From positions 1 to 50,564 of the forward strand of contig JAGTQF010000007.1 in NCBI GenBank assembly GCA_018396655.1: a DNA stretch of 50,564 nt, read 5' to 3'. A model generated the notes under the pieces. It ran no database searches. It had not been told where the DNA came from and saw nothing but the letters and a program-made list of their open reading frames with translations. This stretch comes from Candidatus Bathyarchaeota archaeon (lineage in GTDB: Archaea; Thermoproteota; Bathyarchaeia; Bathyarchaeales; DTEX01). Of the stretch, positions 43,387-50,564 are shown piece after piece (within the stretch, counting starts at the first letter, position 1; each line of letters opens with the position of its first letter). The translations under genes and the position numbers were made by a program.

Positions 43387-44434
43387 TTGAAAGAGCATGT
43401 TAAGAGGAGACTTCAGACATACATAATCATATCTTTTTATGTAATCGTTATAGCTCTCCTGGTGAACAGTCGCATACAAGCATACTCGCTTGCACCATCC
43501 TACAAGCCACTTGAACTGCGCAATCACCCAATATGGTTTATACCATTAGTATACCTCTACGATTACTTCAGCCATGCATGGCTCTGCTTACTATTCGCTT
43601 TCTCGATCGCTGGCCTAATATATGAACTTGTTCCCAAGGAATCTATAACGAGATATATAGGTAGCAGCAGGGGTTACAGGATACGCTATGGCGCTTGGGA
43701 TAGCCCCCTTCCTAACAGTATGCTCATGCACGATGGTTCCGCTGTTTGCCGGAGTCCTATATAGTGGCGCCGGCATAGGTCCGGCATTAACATTCCTTTT
43801 AATGGCTCCTGCATCCAATATTTTAGCGATCTTGCTGACTGGAGAGCTGATTTCTTGGGAGATGGCTGGCATTAGGGTTCTCGCCTCCGCTACGACAGCC
43901 CTTGCAGCTGGCATCATAATATCTAGAACGCCATGGGGTAAGCATATTGAGCAAGAGCATCAGAAGGTTATCTCTCAGCCCACTAGCGCAGTTGAGGTTG
44001 CCAAGCCGCCCCTAAACGAGAGACTCGTCACCTCTCTAAAGTTTGCTGTATACTTGGCGAGGATGATTCTACCGTACTTTATTGCTGGGTTAATCGCCGT
44101 AAGCTATCTGGAGGCATTTCTTCCAGAAGAAATAATTAAAGGATATTTAACTGGCGTGAAGGGAATCCTCTTAGCCTCAATCCTAGGCGGTCCGCTTTAT
44201 ACGCCAACGCTCGTGGAAATAGTTCTAGGCAGAGGAATATGGGTTAAAGAAGGCATAATACTGTCGAAAGGTGCGCTTTTAAGCTGGCTTATGGGTCAAC
44301 CCTATGATTTCGCAAATGCTCTGGCGGTATCAAGGATAACCGGTTGGAAGATCGTAATTAACTACGTTATTATTGCTTGGACTGGAAGCATAACATTTGG
44401 GCTACTCTATGGATTACTAAGTGGCTCACTATAA
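43387..44434 (+). pseudogene. DUF318/ArsP-like permease, frameshifted
   Basis: Two frames overlap head to tail: 43387-43764 and a second ending 44434. The N-terminal part covers helices 1-2 up to SITRYIGSSR. The second frame continues VTGYAMALGIAPFLTVCSC, the conserved cysteine motif of the permease family, then six to seven more helices with FLLMAPASNILAILL. The change of frame falls at GGGG (about 43672-43675): removing one G joins them into one protein of about 348 residues. Either a recent inactivating indel or a sequence error. Confidence 0.8.
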
Positions 44435-44452
44435 CAAATTATTAGATGGAAT

Positions 44453-44806
44453 TTGAGGAGACAAGCAATCTGGTATCCAACAATTTTCCCGGATAAGTGT
44501 GACGGATGCGCTGGTTTCGATACACCTAGATGTTTGAGTTTCTGCCCTCATAAGGTTTACGGCATCCTTAATGATAAGGTTGTTGTCATTAATCCGCAAA
44601 ACTGTATCTATGGTTGTATAGCATGTGAGCGTGTTTGCCCGAGGAAAGCAATAGCGTTCCCAATGCGTACTGCTGATAGGCAAGTGACCCGGAAGGATAA
44701 GGGCCTACTTAAAAGGGTTAAATGTAAGGAATGTGGAAAAGTCTTCTGCACAAATGAGGAAACAGACTTATGTTTTGACTGTAGAAAGAGCTTAAACTTA
44801 AAATAA
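44453..44806 (+). CDS. Dicluster ferredoxin with C-terminal zinc ribbon
   Basis: A 117-residue iron-sulfur protein. The first cluster motif is CDGCAGFDTPRCLSFC, the second CIYGCIACERVC, followed by P. The C-terminal part has CKECGKVF and CFDCRK, a zinc-ribbon layout. The start is TTG at 44453 and lies 18 bases after the permease stop, so the gene is in the same transcription unit. An electron-transfer role with the redox protein is possible. Confidence 0.8.
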   Translation: MRRQAIWYPTIFPDKCDGCAGFDTPRCLSFCPHKVYGILNDKVVVINPQNCIYGCIACERVCPRKAIAFPMRTADRQVTRKDKGLLKRVKCKECGKVFCTNEETDLCFDCRKSLNLK

Positions 44807-44840
44807 CATTCATTAGGCTTAGAATTTTAGGGGAGGATTC

Positions 44841-45161
44841 TTGAGCGGTAGGGTTCTCAGAGTTGATTCCTGGGAGGAATTTAAGCAATTAATCAAGAAG
44901 CATGATGCAAAGGAGCTAGCCTATAGAATCGAAATGGGGGTTCCAGCAAGACACTTAACTAGTCTTAGGCTGATACTACCTATTACTGGCACGCAATATA
45001 TCTTCATAGACACTGCGAGCGGAGATAGGCTGAAGAAGACTGGGATAAGATTAAGGGTCGATAAGCTAGGCAACATGTATGTCAGCGATGAGGATGTCGC
45101 AAACTTTGTTAAGTCTGAACTGGGCAGAGATATAAAGCTACGCTCTTATTTCACGATATGA
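44841..45161 (+). CDS. Unknown 106-aa protein
   Basis: A soluble, charged protein (starts SGRVLRVDSWEEFKQLIKKH) with a helix-strand mix and no cysteines. GGGGAGGA just upstream of the TTG at 44841 is a good ribosome site. It lies 34 bases after the ferredoxin and may end that operon. No family recognised. Confidence 0.7.
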   Translation: MSGRVLRVDSWEEFKQLIKKHDAKELAYRIEMGVPARHLTSLRLILPITGTQYIFIDTASGDRLKKTGIRLRVDKLGNMYVSDEDVANFVKSELGRDIKLRSYFTI

Positions 45162-45518
45162 TTAGTCTAGCGCCCAGATATCATTTCCATCTCGCTTCGA
45201 AGCATTACGTGAGCCTACTCTTTAAGAAGAAAAAGTGCCAGACGAAATGTAGAGGTTTAGATTGACTTATGGAGTAATGTGTCAGGGTCTATAGGCGAAC
45301 TTACTGGCTAGTGAGGAAAGAGCCTAACCTAGAAATTTTTGACCTTTAAAAAAATTATAGGGCATTGGGATTAGACAGAGTTAAAGAATTTTTCTTTAGG
45401 AAGCATTAGTGACTAAGTTGCGGATGAAGCCCATTACCCAGCATTAATCCAGCATTAATAGTGAAATATCTTCATGTATGCAAAACGTTCGATTATTCAA
45501 AAATCTTTCGCACAGCGC
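45162..45518. other. Gene-poor spacer
   Basis: A 357-base gap with stops in all frames and no convincing gene. Short direct copies of CAGCATTAAT occur at 45438-45460. GTGAGGAAAGAG near 45312 recalls an RNase P RNA motif, but the other conserved regions are missing. It may be worn DNA between the permease cluster and the ATPase. Confidence 0.4.
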
Positions 45519-47729
45519 TTACTTCGATGCTCTTTTTAATTGGTATTCTTGGTTTGTTTTGCCATATCTTGCTTCAAGATAGGCGCTGATGCTCCGCCAG
45601 TCATCTGATATTTTAGGCCAGAGCTCGCTAAACACGTATTTATCAACGTAATCCTTCATCGCCTTTTCACGCCTAATTTTTCCCTCACGCCAGTCGATGG
45701 ATACCAGGTTCGCTCTACGCAGATACTGGAGGCTATGGTAAATCTCCTCCGGGCTGATGGGATAGGCTACCGCGCGCTCTAAATCGCTGATTAAAGTGTT
45801 TATGGATATCTCATCCTCATACCTCAGATAAATCATAGCTATAGCATCTTGAGTCACCCTCATGGTTCTGCTCAGATACAGCCCAATCCCCCTAGACGGC
45901 ATTAGCACCTGCTCTAAGCGGTGCCCATACCTCCTATAGAACCAGCTCTTAGCAGTCTCAACCAGCGCTAGGTATGCGCCTATTATGGCGGCCAGCGCGA
46001 GATAAAATTCGATTGGGGGCTGAACAAACCTGAAGACCGTTCCCAGCCACGTGTATGGCAGCACTAGAGCGAAGATTATTACGGATGCACTTGTGAAGAT
46101 CAAGGCTTTGCTGGGCCTACTCCTGTAGAATGGGGATAGCCTTGTCCTTATGATAAAGACGACCAGCGTCTGCGTTAACAGGGACTCTAGGAACCATGCT
46201 GTCTGGAACAGCGGCTCAGCGGCCTTAAAGGCTAAGAGCATCATGAAGTATGTTAGAAAGTCGAAGAGTGAGCTTATAGGTCCGAAGACCACCATGAATC
46301 TTCTCACGAAGAATATATCCCACCTCCTAGGCTTCTCTAAATATTCCCTGTCGACGTCATCCAGCGGGACAGATGTTTGAGTCAAATCGTATAGTAGGTT
46401 GTTTAGGAGTATTTGTATTGGGAGCATTGGTAGAAACGGTAGGAATAATGAGCCTATGGCGACGCTGAACATATTCCCGAAGTTTGAGCTAACAGCCATC
46501 AGGATATACTTCATAGCGTTGCCGAAGGTTTTCCTACCCTCTAAAACACCATCATGGAGTATAGTTAGATCGTTCTCTAGGAGGATTATGTCCGCGGCTT
46601 CCTTCGCAACATCGACAGCATTATCCACGGATATGCCAACGTCAGCATTTTTCAGCGACGGCGCATCGTTAATACCATCGCCGAGGAAGCCGACCACATG
46701 CCCATTAGCCCTCAGAGCACTTATTATCCTATTCTTTTGGGCTGGGGTCACGCGGCAGAAGACATTCACCTCCTCAACAGCTCTCGCTAGTGCGTCATCA
46801 TGCATATGCTCAATTTCGCTTCCGAGGAGAATTCCTTTAATCTCAAAGCCTAAATGCTCACATACTTTCCTAGTGACGAGCTCATTATCGCCGGTAAGTA
46901 TCTTTAGCTCCATGCCCACCTCCCTTAGGAGCCTTATTGCTTCTCTCGCGGTTTCTTTAGGAGGGTCGAGGAAACCTATGAAGCCTAAAAAGATCATTTC
47001 GCTCTCATCGCTGACGGAATATACGGGCTTATATTCCCTCAGGCGCTTATATGCTACGCCCAAAACCCTATAGCCCTCAGCGCTCAGCTCAAGGTATTTC
47101 CGCTCAATCTTTCTACGAGTCTCATTAGTTAAATCGGATATCACTTCGTCTAGCTCATAGAACGAGCAGATCTTTAGGATTTCCTCCGGCGCACCCTTAG
47201 TAATCATGTAGCGCTGGTTCTCATGCTCAACGACTATGGAGAGGCGCTTACGTATGAAGTCGAATGGTATCTCATCGATCTTCATGTAACCCGTAATATC
47301 TATGCTCTTATATGCCAGCACAGCCTCATTAAGCGGGCTCCTCAAGCCGGTTTGATAATAGCTGTTTAAGTACGAGTACAGTAGCACCTTCCCGCTTTCC
47401 TTTCCATCGATATCGACATGAAATATTAGCCTTATCCTATTCTCCGTTAATGTCCCAGTCTTATCCGTGCATAAGACATCCATGCTCCCAAAGTTCTGGA
47501 TCGACGCTAAGCGCTTAATTATAACCTTCTTCCTAGCCATATCTATCGCGCCCTTAGACAGGTTTATTGAGATTATCATTGGTAGGAGCTCCGGGGTCAA
47601 GCCGACGGCCAATGAAACTGAGAAGAGAAGCGACTCGAGAACATCACGCTTATAGAGCGCGTTTATGAAGAAGATGAATAGGACTAGTAGAAAAGTGGTC
47701 TCCATAATCATGTAGCTCCCTACATTCAT
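45519..47729 (-). CDS. P-type ATPase (MgtA-like), N-terminally truncated, with added C-terminal domain
   Basis: A 736-residue fragment of a P3B-type (magnesium import) ATPase. Present: VGLTPELLPMI of helix 4, phosphorylation motif DKTGTLTEN at Asp89, ITKGAPEEIL, LTGDNE, GDGINDAPSLKNADVGIS and helices 5-10. Absent: about 285 N-terminal residues with helices 1-3 and the actuator domain (TGE), so normal transport should fail. After the last helix about 130 extra residues follow, including a winged-helix-like SPEEIYHSLQYLRRANLVSI. No upstream frame restores the missing part. Confidence 0.85.
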   Translation of the reverse strand: MNVGSYMIMETTFLLVLFIFFINALYKRDVLESLLFSVSLAVGLTPELLPMIISINLSKGAIDMARKKVIIKRLASIQNFGSMDVLCTDKTGTLTENRIRLIFHVDIDGKESGKVLLYSYLNSYYQTGLRSPLNEAVLAYKSIDITGYMKIDEIPFDFIRKRLSIVVEHENQRYMITKGAPEEILKICSFYELDEVISDLTNETRRKIERKYLELSAEGYRVLGVAYKRLREYKPVYSVSDESEMIFLGFIGFLDPPKETAREAIRLLREVGMELKILTGDNELVTRKVCEHLGFEIKGILLGSEIEHMHDDALARAVEEVNVFCRVTPAQKNRIISALRANGHVVGFLGDGINDAPSLKNADVGISVDNAVDVAKEAADIILLENDLTILHDGVLEGRKTFGNAMKYILMAVSSNFGNMFSVAIGSLFLPFLPMLPIQILLNNLLYDLTQTSVPLDDVDREYLEKPRRWDIFFVRRFMVVFGPISSLFDFLTYFMMLLAFKAAEPLFQTAWFLESLLTQTLVVFIIRTRLSPFYRSRPSKALIFTSASVIIFALVLPYTWLGTVFRFVQPPIEFYLALAAIIGAYLALVETAKSWFYRRYGHRLEQVLMPSRGIGLYLSRTMRVTQDAIAMIYLRYEDEISINTLISDLERAVAYPISPEEIYHSLQYLRRANLVSIDWREGKIRREKAMKDYVDKYVFSELWPKISDDWRSISAYLEARYGKTNQEYQLKRASK

Positions 47730-48115
47730 GATCTCTCAGTTCGTGAACATACTTTTTGATGTATTGGAATAGTGGATCATACTTCTCCGACTGTCTTATT
47801 GGATTAAACACTAGTTCTAGTGCCCTTCATCTCACGAATGGATTCTTTACTCATATCTAGGCACCTTAATAATATTTTGTTGTCTTCCTGGTAATTAAAG
47901 GTTAAGATACCAGACATTCGAGGACCCGCATATGCGGGTTAAGACGAGACTGAGGCTTGAGGGAGACGGTTTTAGGACTCTAGTTGGGATTATACTGGAA
48001 TTATCTTGACATGCCAATGGAGAAATGATTTATCGGAAGAGTTCAGGAATATTGAGACACTTTACTTCTTCCCCTCCCCTCTAATCTAAAGGTATTCATA
48101 TCTAAGGAGGGGTTA
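47730..48115. other. Spacer where the ATPase N-terminus should be
   Basis: No frame here encodes the missing ATPase domains. A minus-strand open stretch (VFNPIRQSEKYDPLFQY, about 47700-47800) and a plus-strand 25-codon frame starting at ATG 47933 (MRVKTRLRLEGDGFRTLVGI) look like gene fragments. This suggests a deletion or recombination junction just upstream of 47729. Confidence 0.4.
47924..47939. repeat. Perfect 16-bp palindrome
   Basis: ACCCGCATATGCGGGT reads the same on both strands, with no spacer. It lies between the truncated ATPase and the next plus-strand ORF. It may be an operator; as RNA it would form a poor tight hairpin, so a DNA-binding site is more likely. Confidence 0.4.
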
Positions 48116-48424
48116 ATTCTGCTCTCGATTAATGGATGGTATACATTATTCGACATACCTTGCGGCATTAGTAGAAATATTGAGCAGATAAGACTGGCAA
48201 TAAAATATCTTGAGAAAAAGATTAGCGAAATAATGGGAGAACCTATAACCATAAAAGTCATGAAAGGAATCAGAGATGTTTATTTGAGCACCCAGAGCAT
48301 ACTAGTGATGTCCAAAAACTCTATTGAGATTATCAGCTTTCACTCAAAGTATACTTCGATACTACTCTTTCAAAATCCATCTGAAAAAGCAACTCGGTTA
48401 TCACTTTATGCTTCACTGCATTAG
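48116..48424 (+). CDS. Unknown ORF with strong SD but no standard start
   Basis: An open frame of about 102 codons (LLSINGWYTLFDIPCGISRN and onward) preceded by AAGGAGG at 48104-48110. At usable spacing there is only ATT (48116) or CTG (48119); the first ATG in frame is at 48233. Composition is protein-like. The frame ends at 48424, and another frame continues downstream, so it may be the front of a broken gene. No family recognised. Confidence 0.5.
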   Translation: MLLSINGWYTLFDIPCGISRNIEQIRLAIKYLEKKISEIMGEPITIKVMKGIRDVYLSTQSILVMSKNSIEIISFHSKYTSILLFQNPSEKATRLSLYASLH

Positions 48425-48443
48425 TTTTAGGTTTAAATTCGCT

Positions 48444-48641
48444 ATGATCTTCAGAGCGATTAGTGTAGACAACAGATATATTTTTGATCTTAATATTTAC
48501 CCATTTAATTTTAGCGGCTTTTTGCATGAGGGGCATACGCCGTTCTCTACATTTACACTGGCGCAGAAGCAACAACTTTATTATGATGTGAGAGCTATTA
48601 TGTATGGGTTTTTCGAATGTCTAAGGTGGGAGCTGAATTAG
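48444..48641 (+). CDS. Unknown short ORF before the nuoC-like gene
   Basis: A 65-codon frame from ATG 48444 ([19 protein letters not shown]) to 48641, overlapping the start of the NuoC-like gene by 25 bases. The frame is open further upstream to 48324. The aromatic-rich sequence is protein-like. Together with the preceding ORF it may be one gene split by a frameshift near 48330-48424. Confidence 0.4.
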   Translation: MIFRAISVDNRYIFDLNIYPFNFSGFLHEGHTPFSTFTLAQKQQLYYDVRAIMYGFFECLRWELN

Positions 48642-49048
48642 TTGGGATACTGATGAAGCGTTTCCAACATTGCATACTAGAGTTTTCAGCCCCAAGAGCT
48701 AACCGTATATTTATCCACTTAGGTAAAGAAGACTTTAAAGAAGTCGTAAAATTTCTGGTGAATGAGGGTTTCACGCATCTGTCAGCAATAACGGCGCTTA
48801 ACACTGGAGACAGCCTTGAAATCCTCTACCATTTAAGCGGAAGCAGCGTCTTAATAACTCTACGTGTCGCATTACCTCCAAAAGATTTTGTTATCCCAAC
48901 AATAACGGATATTATCCCAGGGGCGCTACTACATGAGCGGGAAGTTCACGACCTCTTCGGAATTAAATTTGAGGGAAACCCGGACCTAAGACCGCTAATC
49001 CTGCCAGAAGACTGGCCAGCGGATACTCATCCCATGCGTAAAAAGTAG
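48617..49048 (+). CDS. NuoC-like subunit (30-kDa) of complex I/group 4 hydrogenase
   Basis: A 143-residue NuoC/EchD-type subunit. The family signature is seen as [20 protein letters not shown] followed by [20 protein letters not shown]. In complex I and membrane hydrogenases this subunit lies in the peripheral arm next to the NuoD-like catalytic subunit. The start is uncertain: ATG 48617, or an in-frame ATG at 48653 (MKRFQ). The following gene is an antiporter-like subunit, so a larger cluster probably continues past the right edge. Confidence 0.9.
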   Translation: MSKVGAELVGILMKRFQHCILEFSAPRANRIFIHLGKEDFKEVVKFLVNEGFTHLSAITALNTGDSLEILYHLSGSSVLITLRVALPPKDFVIPTITDIIPGALLHEREVHDLFGIKFEGNPDLRPLILPEDWPADTHPMRKK

Positions 49049-49205
49049 ATAAAAGAGAAACATAGTTTTGTCAAAGCTAACCTTACATTAATTTTAGGCT
49101 TATTTATGGCTTTTGAACAACAGTTTTTCAGACAACAAAAGTACATTTTGGTGTAGAAAAAAAATATAGCCTAGTTTGTCAACTTAATTTCCTAAAGGCA
49201 TAAAA

Positions 49206-50564
49206 ATGCGGTTGCTCTTAGAGATGTTGGCTGGAGCCGTTATCTCAACTGAGCATTATTCTTTAGCTCTCGCGGCAATATTGACGCCGATAGTTGTAGC
49301 CCTTCTAGCTCACCTCATCGCTCGAACCCCGAAAATCGGAAATAGCTTAGCAAAGGCTCTATGCATACTCGCGTCCTATTCGACGCTTCTCATGCTGCTT
49401 AGACTAACTCAGATAGTGTTGGGGAACGGGCCGATTGTGGGCTCTATTCCAATAGCATCCTTGCCTCTTGGAGACCTCGCATTAACGATTTATATCGATG
49501 AGTTAGCGTTGATTCCCGCTATTTTCTTCGCGTTATTCGCCTCAGCCGCAATAACGTACTCCGTTAAATATCTTAGCCCGGAGAACAAGTATCGCCCGGT
49601 GCCGAACACTTTTAACAGGGGCTTTTCATTTATGCTGCTCTTTCTAGGCTCATTGGTAGGGTGCTGCTTCTCAGGTAACATGATATTCTTCCTAGTCTTC
49701 TGGGAGATGACGAGCCTCTGCTCATTCCTCCTCGTCGGCTTCTGGCATGATGACCCTAAATGCGTGGCAGCCGCCTTCAAAACCTTTATTATGCTGCATG
49801 TTGGCACATTCGGCTTACTAATCGGCTCAATACTAACCTATCTAGCAACCGGAACATGGGAAATCCACGCTTGGAGCTACAGTCCTCCTAATCACACAAT
49901 TATGCTCCTAGCGACCCTACTGTTTTTTATTGGACTTTTACCTAAAGCTGTCCAATTCCCATTACACAGCTGGTTTCCAGACGCAACGATCACTGCTACT
50001 CCCATAGTAGTTTATGTTCACAATGGCTTCTTACCGGCTTTATACGCTTTCCTAAGATTTTGCGGTCAAATATTTGCTCCCTCAATTAGATTCGCAGAGA
50101 CGCTACCCCCAGCATTATCCTCATTTTTCGGTAATCTTAGTATTTGGGCATTTATAATGTCTTTTATAGGCGCCCTAACATCGATTCTAGCGCCATTATT
50201 TGGGCTGCTGGAGAATGAAAGCAAAAAGGTTATAGCATATTGTGACATCTCCGCGTTAGGGGGCACGGTTATGACCCTTGGATTTGCTACATCTCTGGGG
50301 TTTGCTGCTGGTTTACTTGGCATGGTTTACCATGTCCTTTTCATCGCGCTCATATTTCTGGCTTTGGGCGGAGCGATATTTCAAGTTGGAAAGACATCGA
50401 TGGATTTTATGGGGGGATTAAGCAGATACATGCCGATCACAGCCACTATTGGAACAATAGGGGCTCTCTCTATGGCTGGTTTCCCCTTCCTCGGCTATTT
50501 TACAGCCTTATGGCTTGGGGTTCACGCCGCATTAGAATTGAACGCTATAATCTTTATCGTTTTA
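49206..50564 (+). CDS. NuoL/HyfB-like antiporter subunit, cut by window end
   Basis: At least 453 residues, no stop before the edge. Fourteen-helix antiporter-type membrane subunit. Key proton-path residues are kept: Glu in FWEMTSLCSFLLVGFW (helix 5) and Lys in LLPKAVQFPLHSWFPDA (helix 7), then a TPIVVYVHNG segment in place of the common HAATMVKAG. The product drives proton or sodium pumping in complex I-like hydrogenases or Fpo. ATG 49206 gives MRLLLEMLAGAV. Confidence 0.9.
   Translation, partial: MRLLLEMLAGAVISTEHYSLALAAILTPIVVALLAHLIARTPKIGNSLAKALCILASYSTLLMLLRLTQIVLGNGPIVGSIPIASLPLGDLALTIYIDELALIPAIFFALFASAAITYSVKYLSPENKYRPVPNTFNRGFSFMLLFLGSLVGCCFSGNMIFFLVFWEMTSLCSFLLVGFWHDDPKCVAAAFKTFIMLHVGTFGLLIGSILTYLATGTWEIHAWSYSPPNHTIMLLATLLFFIGLLPKAVQFPLHSWFPDATITATPIVVYVHNGFLPALYAFLRFCGQIFAPSIRFAETLPPALSSFFGNLSIWAFIMSFIGALTSILAPLFGLLENESKKVIAYCDISALGGTVMTLGFATSLGFAAGLLGMVYHVLFIALIFLALGGAIFQVGKTSMDFMGGLSRYMPITATIGTIGALSMAGFPFLGYFTALWLGVHAALELNAIIFIVL

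Noticed and set aside
45270-45420. GTGAGGAAAGAG and a later AGACAGAG recalling RNase P RNA conserved regions
   Set aside because: Flanking helices and the GGCUUA-type partner region are absent, and spacing does not form P4. Treated as coincidence.
48116-48424. Resemblance to S-adenosylmethionine decarboxylase (SILVMSKNSIEIISFH)
   Set aside because: The required SHxSxHTWPE motif is not there; similarity is limited to a strand pattern.

Overview
The window looks like a chromosome segment of a TACK-lineage archaeon, most likely Bathyarchaeia-like; the exact lineage is an inference. Directly visible markers are archaeal and eukaryote-type ribosomal proteins (L13e, L15e, L40e), aEF-1beta, a Cdc48/VAT ATPase, RNase P proteins Pop5 and Rpp30, three KEOPS subunits (Kae1, Bud32, Cgi121), an RPC34/TFE-beta-like Fe-S protein, a CTP-type riboflavin kinase, a pyruvoyl arginine decarboxylase, FAU-1, an archaeal DNA ligase and a tRNA-Arg with two bulge-helix-bulge introns. 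Composition is moderately AT-rich. Genes are compact, with many ATGA/GTGA overlaps, GTG/TTG starts and clear Shine-Dalgarno (SD) sites, alongside leaderless-looking genes behind TATA boxes.

Layout. 0-1.7 kb is accessory: a DUF433/DUF5615 toxin-antitoxin pair, a ribbon-helix-helix regulator with a GC-rich palindrome upstream, a 53-aa companion, and decayed DNA with an OsmC-like remnant. 1.7-12.7 kb is housekeeping: zinc finger, geranylgeranyl reductase, EF-1beta, Cdc48, RibK, the L13e-exosome protein-Rpp30-Pop5 operon, PdaD, L15e, PheA and a transporter. 12.8-15.2 kb is a sugar-nucleotide pair whose dehydrogenase has lost its catalytic cysteine. 15.2-24.5 kb holds a possible RNA switch, a 2-hydroxyacid dehydrogenase, a THUMP protein, Cgi121 plus a phosphoribosyltransferase, HtpX, FAU-1/RtcA and an aldehyde ferredoxin oxidoreductase with its ferredoxin. 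24.9-31.9 kb holds a GfcR-type regulator behind a perfect palindrome, the Kae1-Bud32-XTPase-L40e operon, a TFE-beta-like protein, RlmE, a glycosyltransferase, a rhomboid protease and an unknown nuclease-like protein.

32-34.2 kb: two promoter-associated, strongly self-complementary intergenic elements lie on either side of the DNA ligase gene and are the best candidates here for undescribed RNAs. 35.4-41.9 kb is a sulfur amino acid region: CysK, CysE and a coupled micro-ORF, then DUF39-CBS, NIL-ferredoxin and a UPF0280 protein, the set linked in methanogens to making homocysteine from sulfide. A DJ-1 protein and an MscS channel lie between the two groups.

41.9-48.6 kb is more fluid. It begins with the two-intron tRNA-Arg(UCG), then has a surface protein, a broken ArsR/redox-protein/permease cassette, a P-type ATPase lacking its first ~285 residues but carrying an extra C-terminal domain, and small or broken ORFs. 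From 48.6 kb to the right edge a complex I/group 4 hydrogenase-type cluster begins (NuoC-like, then NuoL-like, cut by the window end). I saw no CRISPR array, rRNA, complete insertion sequence or recognised defence system.
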